From NCBI RefSeq assembly GCF_963668385.1, contig NZ_OY764327.1, positions 1,302,001-1,366,000 of the forward strand: a stretch of DNA of 64,000 nt, read 5' to 3'. This stretch comes from an uncultured Carboxylicivirga sp. (GTDB lineage Bacteria; Bacteroidota; Bacteroidia; Bacteroidales; Marinilabiliaceae). Shown one piece after another: positions 37,359-46,129 of the stretch. Each line of letters starts with the position of its first letter. Within the stretch, counting starts at the first letter, position 1. A program made the translations under genes and the position numbers. The notes below the pieces were generated by a model. It made no database searches and was not told where the DNA came from. It saw only the letters and a program-made list of their open reading frames with translations.

Positions 37359-38645
37359 ATGGAGTCAGTCGTTTTATATTCAATTATAAGCTTAATCGCA
37401 GGAGTTACAGCAACATTCCTATTTATATCGGGGCGTACCAACCATTTAAAAATGATGAATTCAAATGCTATTAATGATAAAAACCGATACGAAGAAGAAA
37501 ACAAGCGAATTAAAACAGAACTTGAACAATACAGACTGCAAGCCGAAGATTTAAGCAATAGAATCACTGGCATTGATGTTGAAAACAATCACCTTTTACA
37601 ACAAATTAAAGAGCTGAAAGAAGAGAAAAAGCAAATTGAAAAAGGTTTAACAAGCGAATTTGAAAATATTGCTCATCGTATTTTAAATAAAAATGCTGAG
37701 CAGATCAGTCAAGATCAAAACAAACGCCTTTCAGATGTCTTGAATCCTTTTAAAGAAAAAATAGAATCGTTTGAGCGTAAAGTAAACGAAACATACGAAA
37801 AAGAGCTTCGAGATAAATTAAATCTTGAAGCGGAGGTAAAACGTTTATATGAACTCAACCAAAAAATTAGTATAGAAGCAGTAAATCTAACAAAAGCTTT
37901 AAAAGGTGACGTTAAAAAAATGGGCAACTGGGGCGAATTAATTTTAGAACGAGTATTAGAACAATCTGGCTTACGTCAAGGAAGCGAATATGAAAGAGAA
38001 GTGGTAGATAAAAACAGTGATGGTAAAATCATTCGTCCTGACGTTATTGTTCATCTTCCAGAAGAAAAACATATTATAATTGACTCTAAAGTATCGTTAA
38101 ATGCATATGAACGATATGTTAATGCCGAGGACGAAGAAAGTAAAAATACCGCCCTAAAAGAGCATCTTTTGAGCGTGCGTAAACACATTAATGAATTGCA
38201 CGATAAAAAATATGCCAGTTCAGCTTCATTTAATACTCCCGACTTTGTTTTAATGTTTATACCCGTAGAAGCTTCTTTTGCTGCAGCAGTAGAAGCCGAT
38301 CACGACTTATTTTCATCGGCCTGGGAAAAGAAAATAGTTCCTGTTAGTCCATCTACTTTATTAGCAACGCTGCGTACGATTGCTTCTATATGGAAACAAG
38401 AAAATCAAAACAAAAATGCTTTGGAAATAGCCCAACGCAGCGGTGATTTGTACGATAAACTGGTTGGATTTATCTCCGATTTAGAAAAAATAGGTAAAGC
38501 TATTGATTTAGCTAATGGTCATTTTGATAATGCAATGAATAAGCTTAGTACAGGTAAAGGAAACTTGATTAGTCGTGCAGAAAAAATCAGAGAATTAGGT
38601 GCTAAAAATACAAAGCAAATCCCGTCACAATTAAAAAATGACTAA
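37359..38645 (+). CDS. rmuC: DNA recombination protein RmuC
   Basis: Predicted nuclease-fold protein limiting recombination at inverted repeats. An N-terminal membrane helix (about 5-22) is followed by a coiled coil (about 30-170) and the RmuC domain (about 180-400) with GNWGELILERVLEQSGL, RPDVIVHLPEEKHIIIDSKV and FVLMFIPVEASFAAA. Length 428 aa fits. The stop overlaps the convergent sensor-kinase gene's stop by 4 bp, so the two genes share their 3' ends. Start at ATG 37359; nothing odd. Confidence 0.95.
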   Translation: MESVVLYSIISLIAGVTATFLFISGRTNHLKMMNSNAINDKNRYEEENKRIKTELEQYRLQAEDLSNRITGIDVENNHLLQQIKELKEEKKQIEKGLTSEFENIAHRILNKNAEQISQDQNKRLSDVLNPFKEKIESFERKVNETYEKELRDKLNLEAEVKRLYELNQKISIEAVNLTKALKGDVKKMGNWGELILERVLEQSGLRQGSEYEREVVDKNSDGKIIRPDVIVHLPEEKHIIIDSKVSLNAYERYVNAEDEESKNTALKEHLLSVRKHINELHDKKYASSASFNTPDFVLMFIPVEASFAAAVEADHDLFSSAWEKKIVPVSPSTLLATLRTIASIWKQENQNKNALEIAQRSGDLYDKLVGFISDLEKIGKAIDLANGHFDNAMNKLSTGKGNLISRAEKIRELGAKNTKQIPSQLKND

Positions 38646-40828
38646 TTCTTCATTCGACCTAACAACAATTCAAGATTTGACTTTTTTAACTGATCTGTGA
38701 CTACAGGTAAATTAAATGAAAATGTTGCCCCTTTATCAAGTTCAGAGTTAACCCGTATATCTCCATTCATAATCGTAATCAAACCTTTAGCCAAAGACAG
38801 ACCTATTCCTGAACCTTGGTATGACCGTGTAAAATCCTCGTTAACCTGACGAAAAGGTTCAAAAATTAATTCGTGATACTGAATATCAACACCAATACCT
38901 TCATCTTGTACTTCAAATTCAACTTGCTTTTCACTTATCCTAGCAGAAATTCGAATAGTACCTTTTTGAGAAAATTTAAAGGCATTATCAATCAAATACC
39001 TAAAAATACTCATTACTCTTTCTTTATCTCCAACAAAACGTGTTTCGTTAATAAAACCGTTAAATTCCAAACTCAAATTTTTTGACGAGTAGAATTCTTG
39101 TAATTCATTACAAACATTGACTAAATCGCTATAAATATCTGCCAATTTTATTTTCTGAAAACTGAGAAGAAGTTGATCACTTTTTAATTCGGAAAAAGAT
39201 AGAATATCATTAAATAAATCCAATAATTGATCTACCGATTTATCAATCATCTGAAAGTACTTTTCATTTTTATCATTCAATTCAAGTTCATTCTGTAAGA
39301 TAGAGCTAAAACCTTGTATAGAATTTAAGGGGGTACGCACTTCATGTGACACATTCGCCATAAAAGCTGATTTCAATGCGTCTGTCTCTTGTGCTATTCT
39401 TCGCTGCTTCTTCAATAATTTCAAATATTTATACCTGTCTGAAATATCTATTATTACACCACGTTTTCCGGAAATTACACCATTCTCAATTATATTATCT
39501 TCGTAAAAAAGACCTGTAAACCAACTACCATCTTTGCGTATTGCAAGAATTTCACTTTGGTCAGTACCTTTTAAAACATTCTTTTTAATGATAATATCAT
39601 TGATATTTAATTTTCGAAATTCTTTCTCGGTATAACCAAAAGCCTTAATTATAAAATCATTAACGTATCTAATTCTGCCTTTTTTATTGGTTTCATATAT
39701 ACTCTGCGGTAACTTATTGGCAAGATTTTTATACTTATCCTCACTACTTTTTAATTTGTCTATTAATATATTTCGTTCAGATTCGTGTGACTGTAATTGG
39801 GATAATAATTGATTAAAAGACAAGGTTAAAATTTTAATCTCGAGAATATCACAATCGCATTCTATAGTTGAAATATTCCGGAATTCATTTAATGAAATTT
39901 TTTGAATAGTTCTATTTAGCTGTACAATAGGTTTAGTTAATCGTCTGGCTATTATAAAACTAAACCACAACGAAATAAATGTAAGTGCTGCCATTAATAG
40001 ATAAAAGATTAACTTAACAAGACTTAAAAATTTATTCAAATTAGTTTGAACCAAATTTAGAATTGCATCTAACTCATTTGATATTTTTTGATCTTTATTA
40101 TCAAATTGACTTTTTAAACCTGAAGAATTATAAAAACCAGCTTCATTATCTAATTGTACAACCTGTTTAAAAAGCTCATTATATGCAAATAACGTTTCTA
40201 ATATGTGTTGTTGATATTTTACTGAGTAATTATTATCAGAAACATTTGCTTTAAGATGTTGGACAGCAACATTAAATTTTTGTACATATTGATATTCGTG
40301 TCGAATAATAAAATCTTTTTCTCTCCTTCGTAACATTAATATTAATGACGGATCTATATCTTTAAGTTCTTCCAGTTGGTGTGCATAATCTCGCATTAAA
40401 CCAACTTTACCATAATTTTTATATCCTCTTTCAAGCCTATTATCAACCATCAGTATAAATAAACTATCCTGCTGTTTTATAGCGTTCTTTAATGTTGTAA
40501 AATGATAATTTAGGCTATCTGAAAAATCGGTATTCGATACTATATAATCGATACGATTTTGTATAGTTATATCCAATAAATTCTTGTGATCTAAAAACTT
40601 ACTTTTCTTAGTAATAAAAAAAGTATCATTAACGGTCTCTATAGTAAATAACTTACTTATTAATTCATTTCTCTTTAATAAATCAGCATTTAATTGATTT
40701 ACCTCATTATTTAAAACTTCTGAGCTATTCTTAACTCTAAAATAATTGGTAATAGTCAAGGTTGTAATACATACAGCACCTAAAATAAACACTGAAAACC
40801 ATAAAAAAAGCTGGTTCTTTATCTTCAC
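38642..40828 (-). CDS. Membrane sensor histidine kinase with HAMP and PAS domains
   Basis: Parts in order: membrane helix (about 8-30), large helical periplasmic sensor (about 32-270), second helix (about 272-295), HAMP (about 297-350, RRLTKPIVQLNRTI), PAS (about 365-470, YETNKKGRIRYVNDFIIKAF), HisKA with His495 in NVSHEVRTPLN, and HATPase (about 605-715, NAFKFSQKG, DEGIGVD, GSGIGLSL). No receiver domain and no response-regulator gene lie next to it, so the partner is elsewhere: an orphan kinase. The helical periplasmic region suggests a four-helix or CHASE3-like sensor; the signal is unknown. Confidence 0.92.
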   Translation of the reverse strand: MKIKNQLFLWFSVFILGAVCITTLTITNYFRVKNSSEVLNNEVNQLNADLLKRNELISKLFTIETVNDTFFITKKSKFLDHKNLLDITIQNRIDYIVSNTDFSDSLNYHFTTLKNAIKQQDSLFILMVDNRLERGYKNYGKVGLMRDYAHQLEELKDIDPSLILMLRRREKDFIIRHEYQYVQKFNVAVQHLKANVSDNNYSVKYQQHILETLFAYNELFKQVVQLDNEAGFYNSSGLKSQFDNKDQKISNELDAILNLVQTNLNKFLSLVKLIFYLLMAALTFISLWFSFIIARRLTKPIVQLNRTIQKISLNEFRNISTIECDCDILEIKILTLSFNQLLSQLQSHESERNILIDKLKSSEDKYKNLANKLPQSIYETNKKGRIRYVNDFIIKAFGYTEKEFRKLNINDIIIKKNVLKGTDQSEILAIRKDGSWFTGLFYEDNIIENGVISGKRGVIIDISDRYKYLKLLKKQRRIAQETDALKSAFMANVSHEVRTPLNSIQGFSSILQNELELNDKNEKYFQMIDKSVDQLLDLFNDILSFSELKSDQLLLSFQKIKLADIYSDLVNVCNELQEFYSSKNLSLEFNGFINETRFVGDKERVMSIFRYLIDNAFKFSQKGTIRISARISEKQVEFEVQDEGIGVDIQYHELIFEPFRQVNEDFTRSYQGSGIGLSLAKGLITIMNGDIRVNSELDKGATFSFNLPVVTDQLKKSNLELLLGRMKN

Positions 40829-40926
40829 AAACTAATTGTTTTAGTACTTGTTTTCCAATTTGCAAGTATAAAATATTACTATGTTAAGAAAGTCAAATTA
40901 GTGTGAATATAATCTTAAAACTAGAT

Positions 40927-42045
40927 TCAAATTTTTCTTCCTTTCCAGTGTAAAGGGATAAAAAAAGGGTACAAAAAAACTAATAATACATACAAAGGAT
41001 ATAATAATTGATAGTAGATAAACAAATGAAATTTAGGATTAAATTGGAAAAACTCATCTCCTGATTTAATCAATCTAAAATCAATAATAATCTTAAGAAG
41101 AATCAAGAAACTATAATACACAGTAAACGTTGAATCGAAAAACGAGAGAAAAATAAATGATACCAATAAAATGTTCATCAAGGCCACAATAGCACCAGTT
41201 AACAATACCGTAACATCGGAATAGTGTTTTGATTTTAATGCCCATCTAGACTTCTGACTTAACATTTTATTAATAGTTGGTTCTGTTCTGGTATTTACAA
41301 TCGCAAAAGGTGATTTTATATAATCTATCGTTTTATTGTTTTTCTTTACCCATTCAAGTAAAAACATATCATCCCCAGAAGCAATCTTCGTTTTTAAGTC
41401 GGCATTAAGATAAACACTTCTTTTACAAGCTAAATTAGCTCCATTTAACATGATTGGATTTCTATCCAGCGCGGTAGCTGCACCACTAAGCTGCAAAGCT
41501 ATAAATTCGTACTGTTGAAACAATGAGAGATGATTTGCATCTGACAGCTGAAAAACAGGGGCAATAATCAAATCAGAATCATTTTGTTGATAAAAAGTAG
41601 CAATTGTCTTAAGCCAATTATCATTAACAATACAATCAGCATCTGTCGTTACAATTAATTCTCCATTAGAATATTGAGCACCATATTGCAAAGCGTTCTT
41701 CTTTCCTGCTTTAAATTTGTTTAACAGAATATCAACCTTTACTGGAAAATCAACTAATAATTCTTTACAATGGATTAATCCATTATCTTCCGAATTATCG
41801 TCAACTAATATTAACTCCCAATTATTATACGTTTGTATTTGTAATGATTTAAGTAAATTAGGTAAATTATCTTCTTCGTTACAAAAAGCAATTATTACTG
41901 ATAACTTAGGATAATCAGTAAAAGAATTAGTTTTAAAATTCAATGAATTTTTCCAGATAGCACGCCATCGTTCTGATTGTATAGCATATATTACAGAAAC
42001 AACAAGAAACAATATGGAAAGAACAGCTTGCATTTTTATAGCCAA
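40927..42045 (-). CDS. Membrane glycosyltransferase, family 2
   Basis: Processive-type or lipid-linked sugar transferase. An N-terminal helix (about 5-20) precedes a GT-A domain (about 48-280) with LSVIIAFCNEEDNLPNLLKS, the DDNSED nucleotide-binding acidic pair, the metal-binding TDADCIV (DxD) and a W-rich QKSRWALKSKH acceptor motif (a QxxRW variant). Two to three C-terminal helices (about 285-365) end in a basic tail. Length 372 aa. The DxD, QxxRW and trailing helices resemble hyaluronan/cellulose synthase-like family 2 members. It follows the HU-SPOR gene, separated by a terminator, so it may be its own unit. Confidence 0.88.
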   Translation of the reverse strand: MAIKMQAVLSILFLVVSVIYAIQSERWRAIWKNSLNFKTNSFTDYPKLSVIIAFCNEEDNLPNLLKSLQIQTYNNWELILVDDNSEDNGLIHCKELLVDFPVKVDILLNKFKAGKKNALQYGAQYSNGELIVTTDADCIVNDNWLKTIATFYQQNDSDLIIAPVFQLSDANHLSLFQQYEFIALQLSGAATALDRNPIMLNGANLACKRSVYLNADLKTKIASGDDMFLLEWVKKNNKTIDYIKSPFAIVNTRTEPTINKMLSQKSRWALKSKHYSDVTVLLTGAIVALMNILLVSFIFLSFFDSTFTVYYSFLILLKIIIDFRLIKSGDEFFQFNPKFHLFIYYQLLYPLYVLLVFLYPFFIPLHWKGRKI

Positions 42046-42077
42046 TAAAAAAGTCAGACACCAATGGTATCTGACTT
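42045..42077 (-). terminator. Terminator between the HU-SPOR and glycosyltransferase genes
   Basis: The minus strand has AAGTCAGA...TCTGACTT with inner ACC/GGT pairing and ends in TTTTTTATT. It lies 19 bp past the HU-SPOR stop codon. Confidence 0.75.
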
Positions 42078-42096
42078 AAGATTATATCAATTTATT

Positions 42097-43158
42097 TTAG
42101 TCTCTTTTTGTCAATATCCACGATTCTATCCTATTTGAATTTAGAATTTCCTCTTGCTTTTCCTGAGCTTTAAAAACCTTATCAAAAGCTTGAATACTTA
42201 CCAATTTCATTCCATTGTGATCCAACATGTAACACTCATTATAACCTTTTTCATTTAAAGATTTTATAAAACGCTCGGCATTATCTACATTTTTAAAACT
42301 TCCAACAATTAAGTGGTGTGGTTTCTCTATTTCAACAGTTTTTATCACCTCTGGCTTATTATCCTTATTAACTTCAGGACCAGCGATAACATCACCTTTT
42401 AACTGCTCATCCAATTTTAAGGTATCTTTTACTTTCGGCTTCTCTACACTTTTTGTTGAAACAACCTTCTTAGTAGCTTCCTTTTCTTTATTAAAAACTG
42501 TAAAATATAGTATAACAACAATTATTGGTATTAAAGTCAATGTAATAACCAATAGTAAAATTGACTTATTTCTACGTTTTCTATCCTCTTCAATATATTT
42601 GTTTGTTACATTGGTAGCTGTAGGTTTGGACTCTGACACAACTTTAGGTTCATCCTTCTCACTTATTGCGGGCTCCACAATACTATCTTCTTCAACTTCA
42701 ACTAAAGGTTCTTCATTAACTGCAGTAATTTCAGGAACTTGGTTAATATCATCAGGGGTATCCTCAACTATTCCTCCATCATTATCTCCGGCATCAAGAT
42801 CTAGTAATTCATTCTCATCTTTAATAGTATTTACATCATTAACATCATCAGCTTGAGTAAATCGCAAAATTCCAGTCGCATCTTTTGTAAAAGTACCTAA
42901 ACCATTAATGATATATTCGCCAGTTGTATCCAGTTTATTTTTTACTGTATCCACATACGCATCAACCCTATCAGAAGCTTGCTCGGTTGAAATAGATTCG
43001 GTTGACGCCACATAATCGATTAATAAGCCATCATTGAAGCTTAAAAAATTATTAAATAAAATGGTAAAGCCATTTTCTTTAGCAACTATAAAAGCTCCAA
43101 AATTTGGTATAATAACCCTGTTATTTTCTTTTATGAGGGAAAGTATGTGTTTTTCCAT
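42097..43158 (-). CDS. Membrane protein with N-terminal HU-like (CCDC81-type) domain and C-terminal SPOR domain
   Basis: Residues 1-100 form two short HU-type DNA-binding-like halves (RVIIPNFGAFIVAKENG and GLGTFTKDATGILRF), the pattern known as HU-CCDC81. An acidic low-complexity linker (about 105-190), a basic patch EEDRKRRNK and one membrane helix (about 198-221) follow, then a Lys-rich periplasmic linker and a SPOR domain (about 275-353, HHLIVGSFKNVDNAERFIKSL). SPOR domains bind denuded peptidoglycan at division sites. The topology places the HU-like part in the cytoplasm and SPOR in the periplasm, so the protein could tie something internal to the septal wall. It is the Bacteroidota-specific fusion type. 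No direct role shown. Confidence 0.88.
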   Translation of the reverse strand: MEKHILSLIKENNRVIIPNFGAFIVAKENGFTILFNNFLSFNDGLLIDYVASTESISTEQASDRVDAYVDTVKNKLDTTGEYIINGLGTFTKDATGILRFTQADDVNDVNTIKDENELLDLDAGDNDGGIVEDTPDDINQVPEITAVNEEPLVEVEEDSIVEPAISEKDEPKVVSESKPTATNVTNKYIEEDRKRRNKSILLLVITLTLIPIIVVILYFTVFNKEKEATKKVVSTKSVEKPKVKDTLKLDEQLKGDVIAGPEVNKDNKPEVIKTVEIEKPHHLIVGSFKNVDNAERFIKSLNEKGYNECYMLDHNGMKLVSIQAFDKVFKAQEKQEEILNSNRIESWILTKRD

Positions 43159-43247
43159 TAGTAATGCGTAATCAGGTTAATGATTAATATTCAAGGTTTA
43201 AAGATAATGAGTTTTCTAAGAATTGAAATAAATTTACGTACCTCTTT

Positions 43248-44195
43248 TCACCTAAAACCATTAATATTATGATACAAACCCTTTTTACAGTGCAATATCC
43301 AAGCTCCAATTAATGCGGGAAAAAATACGTTAAATAGCCATAAAAGTAGTATTACAGCTAATAAAATAGGCTCATTACTGGTAATTCTGGAAAAAACAAA
43401 AATAGCTGTAGAACCTCTAATTCCAATATCTGCTAAAAAGAAGGAAGGAATAATAGTAATTATTAAAAAATATACTGGGGTAAGATTTAATACTTCAAAA
43501 AAATTAATGTTGGGTAACATCAAACAGATAAGAACAATCAGTTGAATATTAAAAACTAAATATCTCACAAGTGAATAAATTAAAGCATGAATAATAACCT
43601 TAATTTTTACTTTCTTTAATTGAATCCACATTCGTCTAATTTGTTCTTTGAAAAAGAATAGAACAATTAATAATGATACAACTGCAATAATAATGGAAAA
43701 ATAAAGCAGTAATGAATCATTAAACACAGATTTTTTCAGACTAAAATCATTTAAATAAATGACTAAAAAACCAAAAAATGCTATAATTACGTTTTGAAGA
43801 AATCCTCCAATGTTTGTCATAATCAAAGCATAAATTCGTAGGCTTTTATCTAATAAAATCATCCTTCCTCCGGGTTCAGCAAGACGGGCTGGTGATCCAA
43901 CTGCAGTAAATGAACCTGCAAAAAATTGTTTCACTGAATCAATTAAAGAAATATAAGAAAAGGGTGAAATTAAAACCTGCCATTTTTTAGATTCAAAAAA
44001 AATATTGCATGCCCACAAACAAATGAAAACAAAAAATAAGCCTAATTGCCTATTTTCAATATATTTCAATTTGAAAACTTCCTCCCAATGCTGAAACTGG
44101 AATAATCGATTTATAATAAAATAATAAGCTGCAATTGAAACTCCAATTAACAACAAACGCGAAACTGATCGTTGAGATAACCAGTCAGGCTTCAT
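43248..44195 (-). CDS. Flippase-like integral membrane protein (LPG-synthase-TM type, distant)
   Basis: Polytopic protein of 315 aa with about eight hydrophobic segments, a motif FAGSFTAVGSPARLAEPGGR (about 92-111) that corresponds to the conserved loop of lysylphosphatidylglycerol-synthase membrane domains, and FFLADIGIRGSTAIFVF near 255. No soluble aminoacyl-transferase domain is present, so lipid or polyprenyl transport is more likely than LPG synthesis. Its ATG overlaps the end of the preceding flippase-like gene by 11 bp, linking the two. The sequence is clearly diverged from that neighbour. Confidence 0.7.
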   Translation of the reverse strand: MKPDWLSQRSVSRLLLIGVSIAAYYFIINRLFQFQHWEEVFKLKYIENRQLGLFFVFICLWACNIFFESKKWQVLISPFSYISLIDSVKQFFAGSFTAVGSPARLAEPGGRMILLDKSLRIYALIMTNIGGFLQNVIIAFFGFLVIYLNDFSLKKSVFNDSLLLYFSIIIAVVSLLIVLFFFKEQIRRMWIQLKKVKIKVIIHALIYSLVRYLVFNIQLIVLICLMLPNINFFEVLNLTPVYFLIITIIPSFFLADIGIRGSTAIFVFSRITSNEPILLAVILLLWLFNVFFPALIGAWILHCKKGLYHNINGFR

Positions 44196-45174
44196 CTTTA
44201 GATGGGTTTATAAACGGAAGAACAATAAATGCAATAAGGCCTACTACAATAATCATTGCATTTTGAGCAGCATGAACAACCAAAGCAAACACTCCTCCAA
44301 CATCTGATGTTATTCCATAAAGTTTTAAAGTAGCAATAACCATAAAATGCCACGGGCCAAGGCCTCCTTGTACTGGAGCAATCATTCCCAAGCTACCGGT
44401 TAATAAGATTGTGATACCCGCATCAATAGTTAATTTAGACGTTTGATCCATGCTGAAGAAACATACATAAATCATTAAAAAGTACATTGTCCAGATAAAC
44501 AATGTATGAAAAATAAATGCAGGTACATTTTTAATCTTTCTATATGAACTTAATCCATCTGAGAACTTAACCCAAAGATTACGCACATGTTTTAATATAC
44601 TTAAACGTTCAGAAAATCGAATAATAAGAAAAACAGATGCTACTAATACAGCAATTACAATATAGAAAAAAGGAGACGATAGCATTGTTGTTAAACCTTC
44701 GAGATGAATATGTTTGTGGATAAAGACTACAAACAAATCAAATTGAAGAATTAATACAACAACAGTTATTAGTACAAGCATTAATAAATCGGACAATCGT
44801 TCAGCCACTACTGTACCAACGACTCGTGTAAAGGACATTTTCTCGTATTTACTAATAACACCGCATCTCGAGACTTCACCCATACGAGGAAATACCAAAT
44901 TAGCCAAATAACCAGTCATTACAGCCCAAAATGTATTACTCAACCGTGGTTTTCGTTCAACAGGTTCAATCAGCATACGCCAGCGCATGGCTCTACTTAA
45001 GTGACTTAATAGCCCGAGAAAAACAGATAATCCTATCCATCTAAAATCAACATCATTTTTCAGAACCTGTAATATTTCATCAGCTTTCTGATCTTTATAA
45101 AGCTGCCAGATTATTATTACACCTATCGCCGGAAATATTATGTATTGGATTAACTTAGAAAGTCGCGTCTTCAA
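44185..45174 (-). CDS. Flippase-like integral membrane protein (LPG-synthase-TM family)
   Basis: 329-aa membrane protein with about eight helices. The family landmarks LSHLSRAMRWRMLIEP (about 57-72), GYLANLVFPRMGEVSRCGVI (about 88-107), ERLSDLLMLVLITV (about 125-138) and PVQGGLGPWHFMV (about 271-283) are all visible. It is a stand-alone membrane domain, as in proteins once named dolichol-P-glucose synthetase. The likely role is moving a lipid-linked substrate across the inner membrane; the substrate is unknown. It is the first gene of a pair with the overlapping gene at 43248 and is divergent from rsmA. Confidence 0.85.
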   Translation of the reverse strand: MKTRLSKLIQYIIFPAIGVIIIWQLYKDQKADEILQVLKNDVDFRWIGLSVFLGLLSHLSRAMRWRMLIEPVERKPRLSNTFWAVMTGYLANLVFPRMGEVSRCGVISKYEKMSFTRVVGTVVAERLSDLLMLVLITVVVLILQFDLFVVFIHKHIHLEGLTTMLSSPFFYIVIAVLVASVFLIIRFSERLSILKHVRNLWVKFSDGLSSYRKIKNVPAFIFHTLFIWTMYFLMIYVCFFSMDQTSKLTIDAGITILLTGSLGMIAPVQGGLGPWHFMVIATLKLYGITSDVGGVFALVVHAAQNAMIIVVGLIAFIVLPFINPSKDEA

Positions 45175-45231
45175 TTTTTGAAAGATTTTAATTTTTTAGG
45201 TACCTTCATCAGTGCTCTGATATTAAAAATA

Positions 45232-45239
45232 TACCTTTG
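45232..45239 (+). promoter_or_regulatory. Predicted -7 promoter box of rsmA-mgtE
   Basis: TACCTTTG followed by C fits TAnnTTTG, about 85 bp upstream of the rsmA ATG. No clear -33 element is seen. Confidence 0.4.
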
Positions 45240-45324
45240 CACTCTGAAAAAGCGTTGCAAGATAAAGAATATTGTTTTGTCGACAAAAATGCTTTTTAAG
45301 TTACACTGCATATAGTTTCAAAAA

Positions 45325-46101
45325 ATGGTAAGAGCTAAAAAACACCTCGGACAACACTTTCTACGTGATTTAGATATAGCCCAACGGATAGTTGACAATC
45401 TTTCTTCAAGTCAGCAAAAAGTGTTAGAACTAGGACCCGGAACGGGTGTTCTTACCCAATATCTGGTTAAAAGAAAAGATATTGACTTAAAACTTGTTGA
45501 ACTTGATATTGAATCAGTTGACTATCTAAAAGCTCATTACTTTGAGTTGGAAGGTCGTATCTTTTACAAAGATTTTCTAAAAATTGATTTAACTGAATTA
45601 TTTACCGATCCATTTGCTCTTATTGGCAATTTCCCTTATAATATTTCAGGTCCTATATTTTTTAAGGTTTTCGAATATCGTAATCAAATTCCAGAAGTGG
45701 TAGGAATGCTTCAAAAAGAAGTAGCAGAACGATTAGCTGCAGGTCCGGGTTCAAAAACTTATGGAGTATTAAGTGTACTTTTACAAGCCTTCTATAATAT
45801 CGAATATCTTTTTACGGTTCACGAAAATGTTTTTGACCCACCTCCAAAAGTAAAATCAGGTGTTATTCGTTTAGTCAGAAATGATGTTAGCAATATTGGC
45901 TGTGATGAAAAACTATTTGTAAAAGTAGTGAAAGCTATTTTTAATCAACGCCGTAAAGCAATTCGCAATTCAATAAAATCAATTGAATTTAATAAAGAGG
46001 CAATCATTGACCATGAATATTTAGCACGCAGACCTGAACAAATGAGCGTTCAAGACTTTATAGAGTTAACAAAAATGGTGGAAGCAAATCCTATCCGCTA
46101 A
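45325..46101 (+). CDS. rsmA: 16S rRNA (adenine1518-N6/adenine1519-N6)-dimethyltransferase
   Basis: Dimethylates two adjacent adenosines near the 3' end of 16S rRNA during late 30S assembly; loss gives kasugamycin resistance. The SAM-binding motif VLELGPGTGVLTQYL (about 35-49), motif IV catalytic NFPYNISGPIFFK (about 100-112) and a C-terminal helical domain with FNQRRKAIRNSIK (about 210-222) are intact. N-terminal KKHLGQHFLRD is typical. Length 258 aa is normal. mgtE follows after 28 bp, an order I know from other Bacteroidota. Confidence 0.97.
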   Translation: MVRAKKHLGQHFLRDLDIAQRIVDNLSSSQQKVLELGPGTGVLTQYLVKRKDIDLKLVELDIESVDYLKAHYFELEGRIFYKDFLKIDLTELFTDPFALIGNFPYNISGPIFFKVFEYRNQIPEVVGMLQKEVAERLAAGPGSKTYGVLSVLLQAFYNIEYLFTVHENVFDPPPKVKSGVIRLVRNDVSNIGCDEKLFVKVVKAIFNQRRKAIRNSIKSIEFNKEAIIDHEYLARRPEQMSVQDFIELTKMVEANPIR

Positions 46102-46129
46102 AGGTATTATGTAAAAACATAGGGGTGTT

